Of a stretch of DNA of 19,175 bases, positions 7,441-14,525 are shown piece after piece (position 1 is the stretch's first letter; every line of letters starts with the position of its first letter). Origin of the DNA: an uncultured Allomuricauda sp. (GTDB lineage Bacteria; Bacteroidota; Bacteroidia; Flavobacteriales; Flavobacteriaceae); assembly GCA_937911965.1 (NCBI GenBank), contig CALDPL010000140.1, forward strand, positions 1 to 19,175. Reading direction: 5' to 3'. The notes below the pieces were generated by a model. It made no database searches, had not been told where the DNA came from, and saw only the letters and a program-made list of their open reading frames with translations. A program made the translations under genes and the position numbers.

Positions 7441-7624
7441 TACGGACGATGATTGCGGAAATATCGACCCCGCTCCGGGTCGGGATCGAGACGGAATCCT
7501 AAATGGAATAGTTGCTGTCCGAGGGTGCTTCCCCTTGGGCCAAAGCGGGAGAGGCGGCAAGCAAAAAGAGAATGCCAAAAATGATTCCCCTACAACTTTT
7601 TGGGTTTCCTTGGCCCGGGGTCAA
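7439..7624 (-). pseudogene. 5' stump of a secreted CocE/NonD (S15-like) hydrolase gene
   Basis: Starting at TTG 7624, which overlaps the amidohydrolase stop (TTGA), the frame gives MTPGQGNPKSCRG, a clear signal peptide IIFGILFLLAASPALAQG, then NYSI, TAG (7499-7501) and DSVSIPTRSGVDISAIIVRR. The last part matches the first beta-strand region of CocE/NonD or S15 hydrolases (YxVRDSVxIPTRDGxxLxAxVVRP). The reading frame then runs into the XRE fragment. About 90% of the gene is missing and there is an internal stop, so it is dead. It had been placed for translational coupling to the upstream amidohydrolase. Confidence 0.62.
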
Positions 7625-9309
7625 GGTTTGTCCATTTTATACCCCGGCCCGTGGACTACACGACCCGGAAATGCTCCGGTATGTTCCCCGTCCCTCAAAA
7701 CCTGGGTCCCATTGACAAACACATGGATCATGCCTTCGGCGTACTGATGGGGCTGCTCGAAAGTTGCCCGATCGTTTATGGTCCCGGGATCGAAAAGCAC
7801 CACATCTGCGTAATTGCCCACACTAAGGGTTCCCCGTTTTTTGATTTTAAGGTTGTTGGCCGGCAATTGGGTGAGCTTGTGTACGGCCTCTTCCAGGGAA
7901 ATCACCTGTTCGTCCCGTACATATTTGCCCAAGAGCCGCGCAAAGTTCCCATAGGCCCGGGGGTGGGGATTGGAGTTCAGGAACACCCCTTCCGGGGCCA
8001 TGGATCCCGCATCCGAGCCGAAGCTCATCCAGGGCAGGGCAATCTGTTTTTTGACGTTCTCTTCGGACATCATAAAGTATATGGTTCCCACCCGGCTGCC
8101 ATCCTGTACCACCAAGTCCATGGCAGTTTCCTCCGGGGAGGTCCCCCGAAGCTCCGCAACTTCCTTCAGGCTCTTTCCGGTCAGGTATTTTAGGGAATCG
8201 TTCCTGAAGCCCACAAGCAACATCCTTCCCGGGTCGCCGGCAGCCTGCATCAGACTTTCCCATTCCAGGGCAGGGGCCATCATTTCTTTTTTGACCCTGG
8301 CCCGTATTTCAGGGTCCTGCAGGCGTTCGGCCCAGGCCTTGTACCCGCCTTCCTGTACCCAAGGAGGCATGGAGGCGTCCAAGCCGGTGGCCCCTGCCAC
8401 GTAGGTGTACATATCGGCAGTGATTTCCAAGCCGGCGGCTCGGGCCGAATCCACCTTGGCCACCACGGCATCGAATTTGTTCCAATGATCCCGGCCGCTT
8501 TGTTTTAAATGGTAGATCTCTGCCCGGATTCCCGCCTTGTCGGCGATCTGCAGAAGTTCGTCCAGGCTTTCCAATAATTTTGAGCCTTCGCTCCGCATAT
8601 GGCTGATGTACATCCCATCGTAGGCCGCCGCCACTTTTGAAATCTCAATGAGCTCCTCGGTACTGGAATAAAAAGCCGGGGCGTAAATCAGGGAGGAACC
8701 CACACCCAGGGCCCCTTCCTCCATGGCCTGCTTTACCAACAATTTCATCGAATCCAATTCTTGGGGGCTGGGGGCACGGTCCTCATAGCCCACGGTATGG
8801 ACCCTAAGGGTGGTGGCCCCCACAAAAGAGGCCACATTGGTGGAAATACCCCTTCTGGTCAGAGATTCCAAATATTCGTTGAGCGTGGTCCAGTCGACAT
8901 CATAGGTGATGGGACCCTGTCCCTCCTGCTTGGCCCTTTTCATCTTGGGGCTCAAGGGACCCATGGAGGTACCCTCTCCAAAAACCTCCAGGGTAACCCC
9001 CTGTTTGATATCCCCCATGCTCCTGCCGTCCTGGATCAGGGATTCCGTGGCCCAACTGAGCATATTGATAAAACCCGGGGCCACTGCCAGATTGGAGGCA
9101 TCGATTTCAATGGCACCGGTTGCCCCCTCAAGGGTCCCAATAGCGGCGATGGTATCCCCGTTGATGCCCATATCACCAATATGGGACGGCTTGCCTGTCC
9201 CGTCGACAAGGGTTCCATTTTTGATCAGGACATCAAAATGTTGTTTGTTTTTACAGGCACCCATTACCATCAGGGTCAATGCAAGGGAAAACAAGGATAT
9301 GTGTTTCAT
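7621..9309 (-). CDS. D-aminoacylase-like amidohydrolase lipoprotein
   Basis: A 562-aa lipoprotein (MGAC lipobox, Cys19) of the amidohydrolase superfamily, N-acyl-D-amino-acid deacylase type. Opening strands DVLIKNGTLVDGTGKPSHIG and PGFINMLSW are typical. The metal-site HxH that normally follows PGFID (VHxH) is replaced by NMLSW. Other expected elements are present: LEVFGEGTSMGP, YISHMRSEG, IYHLKQSG, SFGSDAGSM and the C-terminal GxxADVVLFDP. I know of related sequences with this NMLSW form, so it is a subfamily rather than damage. The enzyme would release the acyl group from N-acyl-D-amino acids or act on similar amides at the cell surface; with the altered site the activity is uncertain. The downstream coupled gene is a pseudogene stump. 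Confidence 0.9.
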   Translation of the reverse strand: MKHISLFSLALTLMVMGACKNKQHFDVLIKNGTLVDGTGKPSHIGDMGINGDTIAAIGTLEGATGAIEIDASNLAVAPGFINMLSWATESLIQDGRSMGDIKQGVTLEVFGEGTSMGPLSPKMKRAKQEGQGPITYDVDWTTLNEYLESLTRRGISTNVASFVGATTLRVHTVGYEDRAPSPQELDSMKLLVKQAMEEGALGVGSSLIYAPAFYSSTEELIEISKVAAAYDGMYISHMRSEGSKLLESLDELLQIADKAGIRAEIYHLKQSGRDHWNKFDAVVAKVDSARAAGLEITADMYTYVAGATGLDASMPPWVQEGGYKAWAERLQDPEIRARVKKEMMAPALEWESLMQAAGDPGRMLLVGFRNDSLKYLTGKSLKEVAELRGTSPEETAMDLVVQDGSRVGTIYFMMSEENVKKQIALPWMSFGSDAGSMAPEGVFLNSNPHPRAYGNFARLLGKYVRDEQVISLEEAVHKLTQLPANNLKIKKRGTLSVGNYADVVLFDPGTINDRATFEQPHQYAEGMIHVFVNGTQVLRDGEHTGAFPGRVVHGPGYKMDKP

Positions 9310-9803
9310 GTTCAGTCCATTTGAAATTGGAAAGCAAGATAATGATTTTTGGGTTTAAGGTTTCGTGGCAACCTGTCCCAAAACTTACTAAAATTCCGTT
9401 GCGATCCCAAGTTACATTCCCAGTGCCAATTGGCCTTTGTGGATTATGGTCATAGGCTTTGGAGTCTTCAAAGTTCATGGATATCTGAAGTTCGGCCCAG
9501 CAAAAAGGACCACCTCAGATGGGTCTGGATACAGGGCTTCACCGCGGCGAACCCCCTTTGGGCATTGAGGAGAAAGCTTTATTTTTCTGATTAGCCGAGA
9601 CCACGTGGTGAGCAATGGTCTGTGTCCAATCAGGGCCAATGGTCGCCTATGGGAATCATGGCTACAATTGAACAACGGAGAAATATCATCACGTTTCGCA
9701 CTTTTTGATGCGCATACCCCATCTTGCCGACTGCGATTTACTGAAACCGTGGCAACACCTAGGACTCCATAAAATCGGTCGATTTGAAAAACAGGACATA
9801 GTT
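9310..9803. other. Gene-free stretch, possible decayed or repeated DNA
   Basis: No frame here has a recognisable protein, although several are open for 60-140 codons on both strands. The part at 9478-9600 is open on both strands (for example RPSKKDHLRWVWIQGFTAAN on plus) and contains the palindrome ACCACGTGGT at 9600-9609. The style resembles interspersed intergenic repeats that yield spurious ORFs, but this cannot be shown from one copy. No tRNA or rRNA was recognised. Confidence 0.3.
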
Positions 9804-10274
9804 TCAACAACAACCGGTATCCGGAGTATTGGCCGGGGATTCCTTGAAATCGGCCAGGGACAATTTGGGCTTGATGGAAGGCAGGCCACATTGGGATTGG
9901 GCCAGGCATTCAGTCCGTTTGGCGGTCAACAAAAAAATTGTGCCATCAAAATCCAGGTTGAATTTTTCTATGGTACGACCTTGATATTCCACTTCTAAGT
10001 CCAGATCTCCAAGGCCGCCAAGGGCTTTGTCCGAGACCTCAATGATATGGGAAAGCTTTTCTGGAAGCAGGCGATGGTCGTAATCATCGGCACTGTACAG
10101 TTGACAACTGACGACCTCTTCATAGCGGAGGGTTCCTCCACAGTCGATGAATTGTTTGGAAAGTTTTCCGATTTCAGTCAGATGGAAGTGAGGGGGCACC
10201 AGCTGCCCATCCGGAAGTTGAAAGGCCAAGCTGTCCATTCCCACAAGCAATTTTTGGAGCTTCGAAAGTTTCAT
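9804..10274 (-). CDS. DUF6428 family protein
   Basis: A 156-aa cytoplasmic protein. I chose MKLSKLQKLL (10274) over an upstream Met because it begins at the conserved segment and leaves a 41-nt gap to arsR. Conserved pieces include FQLPDGQLVPPHFHLTEIG (a His-containing PHFHxTE motif), FIDCGGTLRYEEVVSCQLY, HRLLPEKL and LEVEYQGRTIEKF. The C-terminus is TPDTGCC, with vicinal cysteines like those at the end of the neighbouring ArsR. In Flavobacteria this family usually follows arsR in arsenic operons, ahead of an arsenate reductase and efflux gene; neither is present here. Thiol-based metal or arsenite sensing or binding is inferred. Biochemical function is unknown. Confidence 0.82.
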   Translation of the reverse strand: MKLSKLQKLLVGMDSLAFQLPDGQLVPPHFHLTEIGKLSKQFIDCGGTLRYEEVVSCQLYSADDYDHRLLPEKLSHIIEVSDKALGGLGDLDLEVEYQGRTIEKFNLDFDGTIFLLTAKRTECLAQSQCGLPSIKPKLSLADFKESPANTPDTGCC

Positions 10275-10315
10275 GGTGCGTTTTTTTAAGATTCTTATAC
10301 CTTTTGATTTTGGGT

Positions 10316-10645
10316 TCAACAACAATCCGTATTGGAAAGGTCCAGGTCCAAAAATTCATTCATCGACACCTTCATTTTATGCCAATTGTCCTTGTCGATA
10401 CAATAACAGACCCGGGGGCCTTCCACAGTCCCTCGAATCAGGCCCAAGTGCTTTAGCTCTTTCAAATGCTGGGAAATGGTGGGTTGCGAAAGTCCTATCT
10501 CCTGGACCAAATCCCCACAGATACAGGCATTGACCTTGTATAGATGTTGTATGATGGCTACCCGGGCCGGGTGTCCGAAAGCTTTGGTAATGCGGGCAAT
10601 TTCGTTCTGTTGCTCGGTGAACATTCCTGTTTTTGAAATTCCCAT
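10316..10645 (-). CDS. ArsR-family winged-helix repressor
   Basis: A 109-aa ArsR/SmtB regulator. The fold is visible in order: AFGHPARVAIIQHLYKVNAC, CGDLVQEIGLSQPTISQHLK (recognition helix), LKHLGLIRGTVEGPRVCYCI (wing). Candidate metalloid ligands are Cys residues in ACICGDL, in the wing (VCYC) and in the C-terminal TDCC. It does not have the classical ELCVCDL spacing, but resembles the flavobacterial type paired with DUF6428. The start MGISKTG at 10645 matches the usual N-terminus. It probably represses its own promoter through the inverted repeat just upstream and is released by arsenite or another thiophilic metal (family knowledge). Confidence 0.9.
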   Translation of the reverse strand: MGISKTGMFTEQQNEIARITKAFGHPARVAIIQHLYKVNACICGDLVQEIGLSQPTISQHLKELKHLGLIRGTVEGPRVCYCIDKDNWHKMKVSMNEFLDLDLSNTDCC

Positions 10646-10652
10646 ATATACT

Positions 10653-10678
10653 TATCGTTTAATAGCAATATTACGATA
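10653..10678. promoter_or_regulatory. Candidate ArsR operator
   Basis: An inverted repeat with perfect arms TATCGT (10653-10658) and ACGATA (10673-10678), separated by 14 AT-rich bases, ends 8 nt from the arsR start codon. Position and size suit an ArsR dimer site at the arsR promoter; the menB start is 54 nt away on the other side. Confidence 0.5.
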
Positions 10679-10731
10679 TAATGATGAATACACAAATATT
10701 CCCGTATTTTTATGCCATTAAATAGAACCTT

Positions 10732-11574
10732 ATGGAATCACCCAACTGGCGGACCGCCATTGAATTTGAGGATATAACCTATAAAAAGAGTGGGGGAGTG
10801 GCCCGTATCGCCTTCAACAGGCCCGAGGTGCGCAACGCCTTTCGCCCCAAGACCACCGCAGAACTCCACAGGGCCTTCCTGGACGCCCAGGAGGATACTT
10901 CCATCGGGGTGGTGCTGCTTTCCGGGGAAGGTCCTTCCCCCAAGGACGGCATATGGGCCTTCTGCAGTGGAGGGGACCAAAAAGCCCGAGGCCATCAAGG
11001 CTATGTCGGGGAGGATGGATACCACCGTTTGAACATCCTGGAGGTCCAACGACTGATCCGCTTTATGCCCAAGGTCGTGATTGCCGTGGTACCGGGTTGG
11101 GCCGTGGGCGGTGGGCACAGCCTGCACGTGGTCTGCGATATGTCCCTCGCCAGTAAGGAACACGCCATCTTCAAACAGACCGATGCCGATGTGACCAGTT
11201 TTGACGGAGGCTATGGATCGGCCTACCTCGCCAAGATGGTGGGGCAGAAGAAGGCCCGGGAAATTTTCTTTTTGGGAAGGAACCATTCCGCCCAGGAGGC
11301 CTATGAAATGGGCATGGTCAATGCGGTGGTTCCCCATGACCAATTGGAGGACACCGCCTACCAATGGGCCCAGGAGATCCTGGCCAAATCCCCGACTTCC
11401 ATCAAAATGTTGAAATTTGCCATGAACCTCACCGATGACGGCATGGTCGGACAACAGGTCTTTGCGGGGGAAGCCACCCGTCTGGCCTATATGACCGAGG
11501 AGGCCAAGGAAGGAAGGAACGCCTTTTTGGAAAAACGAAAACCGGATTTTGGAAAGGACAAGTGGATTCCCTAG
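10732..11574 (+). CDS. menB: 1,4-dihydroxy-2-naphthoyl-CoA synthase
   Basis: A 280-aa crotonase-fold enzyme that cyclises o-succinylbenzoyl-CoA to dihydroxynaphthoyl-CoA in menaquinone synthesis, the main quinone of Bacteroidetes. Signatures: FNRPEVRNAFRPKT, FCSGGDQKARG (oxyanion hole, residues 77-87), GWAVGGGHSLH, FKQTDADVTSFDGGYGSAYL (catalytic region) and C-terminal KRKPDFGKDKWIP. At the position where bicarbonate-dependent MenB proteins have Gly (QTG), this one has Asp151 (QTD), which marks the type II, bicarbonate-independent form. It is single on its strand and ends at a terminator. The upstream neighbour is the divergent arsR, with no obvious functional link. Confidence 0.97.
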   Translation: MESPNWRTAIEFEDITYKKSGGVARIAFNRPEVRNAFRPKTTAELHRAFLDAQEDTSIGVVLLSGEGPSPKDGIWAFCSGGDQKARGHQGYVGEDGYHRLNILEVQRLIRFMPKVVIAVVPGWAVGGGHSLHVVCDMSLASKEHAIFKQTDADVTSFDGGYGSAYLAKMVGQKKAREIFFLGRNHSAQEAYEMGMVNAVVPHDQLEDTAYQWAQEILAKSPTSIKMLKFAMNLTDDGMVGQQVFAGEATRLAYMTEEAKEGRNAFLEKRKPDFGKDKWIP

Positions 11575-11585
11575 GGTCCATAATC

Positions 11586-11621
11586 AAAAAGAGCCCTGCC
11601 ACTTGGGTCAGGACTCTTTTA
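11586..11621 (+). terminator. menB terminator
   Basis: AAAAGAG-C-CCTG (11587-11598) pairs with CAGG-A-CTCTTTT (11609-11620), one internal C/A mismatch, 10-nt loop, T-run at the end. It lies 12 nt after the menB stop. Confidence 0.8.
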
Positions 11622-11663
11622 CGAGAACACTATATGAAAATGAAAAAATTACTTTCGTTATTA

Positions 11664-11894
11664 TTACATTGTAAATGTAGTGCGAGTGCTTCCCGAAACG
11701 AAAATATTGTTGTGAACTGCCCCCAAATTGTGGTTTTCCACCAATTTTAGCACATCAGTCCCTTCAAGAGCGGAGGTTTCACCATCCCAACCCCAATGAA
11801 AGACTGCGATTTTTTGCTTCTCAAAACCCAATATGGGCCGTTGTGCCATACCGCGGTACCCTGGATTTGTGATGGGTGAGGAACATTCGCCCTT
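11664..11894 (-). pseudogene. Possible coding remnant (C-terminal fragment)
   Basis: Downstream of the serine hydrolase on the same strand, a frame without a convincing start reads GYRGMAQRPILGFEKQKIAV, HWGWDGETSALEGTDVLKLV and ends NNIFVSGSTRTTFTM at TAA 11664. Its composition looks protein-like and no other frame here does. The frame is closed upstream by a TGA at 11895-11897. I do not recognise a family; it may be the tail of a deleted gene or chance. Confidence 0.25.
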
Positions 11895-11924
11895 TCAAGG
11901 AATCAAAACAGTCCTTCCCTTTCA

Positions 11925-13259
11925 CTATGGCAATGCCTGTACAATATTGGACAGCATCCCGTTCAAATCGAATTCGGGTTCCTCGGCCAAACCGGTTCGG
12001 ACCACCACCAAATCCTTGGAAGGGATGATAAAGACGTATTGGCCCTGATAGCCATTGCAGCTGTACATGTCTTTGGGGACCCCGGGATATTTTCCGTTGG
12101 CATTCAACCAAAAGTGGGCCCCGTAGGTGCCGTCGGAATGCTCCGTGGGAGTGGTGACATAGTCCACCCAGGATTCATTGAAGATCCTTTCCCCCTTCCA
12201 AAGGCCCCGTTCCAGGTAAAGCTGGCCAAATCGGGCCCAGTCCCGGGTACTGGCCCAGGCATAGGAGGAACCCACATAATTTCCGGCCAGGTCCGCCTCC
12301 AGGACCATGGAATACATCCCGATCTTGTCGATAAGGGCGGCATAGGGAAAGTCCAAATAGTCCTGGTAGTCCCTGAACTGTTGCCTGAGGATTCCCGACA
12401 GCAGGTTGGAGGTGCCCGATGAGTAGTTCCAAACTTCAGTGGGCTCGGCGATCGCGGGCTTTTCCCTTTGGAGCTGGGTCATATCGGAATCCAGGAACAA
12501 CATTTTGGTCACATCCGAAATGGTACTGTAATCCTCGTCCCATTCCAGGCCGCTCTGCATCCTGAGCAGATGGTCCAGGGTTATGGACTTTCTTTGGTCG
12601 TCCTTCCATTCGGCTATGGGGGCGGGCCAATCCATTTCCAATTTACCCTGGCGCTCCAATATGCCGTAACAACTGGCCAGGACACTTTTGGTCATGGACC
12701 ATCCCAAAATTGGGGTGTCCTTATCAAAACCGTCCACATAGCGTTCCGCCAACAAATGGCCCTTGTATAGGATCAGCAGGGTCCGGGTCCTTTGGACCTC
12801 CCCCCGTGCAAAGGCCATGGCCACCGCCTTGTTGATCTGGTCCAGGTCCACATCGGGGAAAAGGCTGTCCACGGGGGCGGCCTGTCCATAGGGATAGGGG
12901 ATGCTGTCCCCGACCCTGCTTCTTTGGGGACGCAGATATGGTTTTGAAGGGTCGTAGTCCCCATTGATGAGCACCGCCCCCAAACCTTCCCGGTACACGG
13001 CGGTCCGTTCCATCAATCCATATACCGAAGAGGATGCCGATCGTTGGGCCTCGTCCACTTCGGTAACCGCCAGTTCGATCATCGGGACATTGTTGTCGAT
13101 TTGGTTCATTGAAGCTTCCGATCTATGGGCCACATATACCCCGGAAGCCACGTTTTTGGCGGCATAGCCCGAGATGATGTTCAATTTGGGGTAGTTGAAA
13201 TAGAACAGTACCCCCAAGATCAGGACAAGGAGGATCAGGATTCGCTTGAGTAGTTTCAT
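11925..13259 (-). CDS. Membrane-anchored serine hydrolase (beta-lactamase/class C PBP-like fold)
   Basis: A 444-aa protein with an N-terminal membrane anchor (residues 8-22, ILILLVLILGVLFYF) and the rest periplasmic. The catalytic SxxK is SMTK (Ser188, Lys191). The Tyr motif is Y279-S-S (YSSG) where class C enzymes have YxN. GLEWDEDYS and YGAHFWLN, followed by YSCNGYQGQYVFIIPSKDLV, are standard for Beta-lactamase (PF00144) serine hydrolases. Members act as esterases, D-aminopeptidases or DD-peptidases; antibiotic resistance should not be assumed. An extra 130-residue N-terminal segment precedes the catalytic domain. It is monocistronic and divergent from the cell-wall operon at 13437. Confidence 0.92.
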   Translation of the reverse strand: MKLLKRILILLVLILGVLFYFNYPKLNIISGYAAKNVASGVYVAHRSEASMNQIDNNVPMIELAVTEVDEAQRSASSSVYGLMERTAVYREGLGAVLINGDYDPSKPYLRPQRSRVGDSIPYPYGQAAPVDSLFPDVDLDQINKAVAMAFARGEVQRTRTLLILYKGHLLAERYVDGFDKDTPILGWSMTKSVLASCYGILERQGKLEMDWPAPIAEWKDDQRKSITLDHLLRMQSGLEWDEDYSTISDVTKMLFLDSDMTQLQREKPAIAEPTEVWNYSSGTSNLLSGILRQQFRDYQDYLDFPYAALIDKIGMYSMVLEADLAGNYVGSSYAWASTRDWARFGQLYLERGLWKGERIFNESWVDYVTTPTEHSDGTYGAHFWLNANGKYPGVPKDMYSCNGYQGQYVFIIPSKDLVVVRTGLAEEPEFDLNGMLSNIVQALP

Positions 13260-13343
13260 CGTATGGTCGGTGTTTTTGACATTGGCCCCTAAAATATAAA
13301 CAAATGATGGAAGCTGAAAACAGGAATCCCACCGCTTTGGGGT

Positions 13344-13381
13344 AAAGGCCTAACAATACTTCCCTCAAGGGCCTTTTTTTG
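13344..13381 (+). terminator. Terminator-like hairpin in the leader of the 3D-domain gene
   Basis: AAAGGCC (13344-13350) pairs with GGCCTTT (13370-13376), 19-nt loop, followed by eight T. It points along the plus strand inside the divergent intergenic region, 56 nt before the GTG start, so it would act as an attenuator or end a short leader RNA. The long loop makes it moderate at best. Confidence 0.4.
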
Positions 13382-13436
13382 TGGAAATGCCGTAAAAATT
13401 CAATATTGTGTACCTTTAGCCCAAACAGCCTGATCG

Positions 13437-13865
13437 GTGAAAAGGGAATTACTCGTCTGCGCGTTGATAGCCTCCTGTTCCAGGGCCCCTGAAAGGCCCC
13501 AGGAACCGCCCACCCATAGGTGGTACGGACACCAGGTCATGGTCTCCGCCTACAATTCGGTGCACTGGCAAACGGACAGCATTGACCCCACTGTGGCGGC
13601 CTGGGGGGATACCCTAAGACCGGGCATGAAGTCCATTGCGGTCTCCAGAGATCTGATAAAACTGGGGCTGGACCATAATACAATGGTAAAAATCGATACC
13701 TTTCCGGACACTTTTTACGTGAAGGACAAAATGCATTGGCGATGGAAAAACCGTATCGACATCTATATGGGCCTCAATGTAAAAAAAGCCAGGGAATGGG
13801 GCAAAAAAGAACTGATGATCTGTTATGCCCTGCCCTTGGACACAACCATAAATTCTGACAGATGA
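13437..13865 (+). CDS. 3D (Asp-Asp-Asp) domain lipoprotein
   Basis: A 142-aa lipoprotein, GTG start; signal LLVCALIASC with lipobox IASC (Cys14). Residues 33-128 form a 3D/double-psi beta-barrel domain: VMVSAYNSV, GMKSIAVSRDLIKLGL (Asp72), DTFYVKDKM (Asp97), NRIDIYMG (Asp108) and AREWGKKEL. The three aspartates that name the domain are present. Related domains occur in lytic transglycosylases such as MltA and in Rpf/YabE proteins, suggesting peptidoglycan glycan-strand binding or cleavage. The family is often accessory, so enzymatic activity is not certain. Its stop overlaps the next ATG (ATGA), so it is coupled to the amidase. Confidence 0.85.
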   Translation: MKRELLVCALIASCSRAPERPQEPPTHRWYGHQVMVSAYNSVHWQTDSIDPTVAAWGDTLRPGMKSIAVSRDLIKLGLDHNTMVKIDTFPDTFYVKDKMHWRWKNRIDIYMGLNVKKAREWGKKELMICYALPLDTTINSDR

Positions 13866-14521
13866 AGCATATCACACCCATGGCTTTGGCCCTATTTATG
13901 TTGGGAAGCTGTGCCTCGAAAAAGGAAATCCTGGACATCCCCATACTGTTTGACCGGCAACGCATAGAGCTCACCGAGCAATATATGGCCGAACGTTATG
14001 GGCTGGATGGGGATTCCACCCAGATCGTCCCCAGGATGGTCGTATTGCACTGGACCGCAATTCCCAGCCTAAAGGGATCCTTTGAGGCATTCAACCGACC
14101 CACCCTGCCGCAATGGCGGCCTGAACTGGTCAATGTGAGCGGACTCAACGTATCCTCCCATTTCCTGGTCGATCGGGACGGCACGATCTACCGCTTGATG
14201 CCGGAAACCACCATGGCCCGCCATACCATAGGCCTCAACCACTGTGCCATCGGGGTTGAGAATGTCGGGGGCACCCAGGGACTCCCTTTGACCAAAAAGC
14301 AATTGAAGGCCAATATTTACCTGGTCGAATATCTGGCATCCAAATACGATATCGATTATGTGATCGGCCATCAGGAATACACCCTCTTCGAAGACCACCC
14401 CCTCTGGTTGGAGGTGGATGACGGGTACCGCACGGTCAAGACGGACCCTGGCCTGGACTTTATGGAAAAGGTACGCAAGGCGACCAAGAAATATAATTTT
14501 AAGCCCCTTCCAAAAAAATGA
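13862..14521 (+). CDS. N-acetylmuramoyl-L-alanine amidase (Amidase_2) lipoprotein
   Basis: A 219-aa lipoprotein (MLGSC, Cys17). The T7-lysozyme/AmpD fold is seen in MVVLHWTAIP (zinc His63), NVSSHFLVDRDGTIYRLMP, ARHTIGLNHCAIGVENVGG, VIGHQEY (His170) and KTDPGLDF (Lys193, zinc Asp195). The H-H-D zinc triad corresponds to AmpD His34/His154/Asp164. The loop between GH and DPG is longer than in AmpD, with an insert around EDHPLWLEVDDGYR. It should cleave the bond between MurNAc and L-Ala in peptidoglycan or muropeptides, in the periplasm. It overlaps the 3D-domain gene by four bases and precedes the M14 gene by four, a tight cell-wall operon. Confidence 0.94.
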   Translation: MKHITPMALALFMLGSCASKKEILDIPILFDRQRIELTEQYMAERYGLDGDSTQIVPRMVVLHWTAIPSLKGSFEAFNRPTLPQWRPELVNVSGLNVSSHFLVDRDGTIYRLMPETTMARHTIGLNHCAIGVENVGGTQGLPLTKKQLKANIYLVEYLASKYDIDYVIGHQEYTLFEDHPLWLEVDDGYRTVKTDPGLDFMEKVRKATKKYNFKPLPKK

Positions 14522-14525
14522 TTCG

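Noticed and set aside
10738..11454. Minus-strand ORF of 238 codons
   Set aside because: Antisense to menB; no motif.
11925..13259. Antibiotic-resistance beta-lactamase
   Set aside because: The SxxK motif is shared by esterases and DD-peptidases; the YSS motif and membrane anchor do not support a true class C beta-lactamase.
14418..14525. Upstream 36-codon extension of the M14 gene
   Set aside because: It overlaps the amidase and would place 36 charged residues before a perfect signal peptide; the start at 14526 is better.
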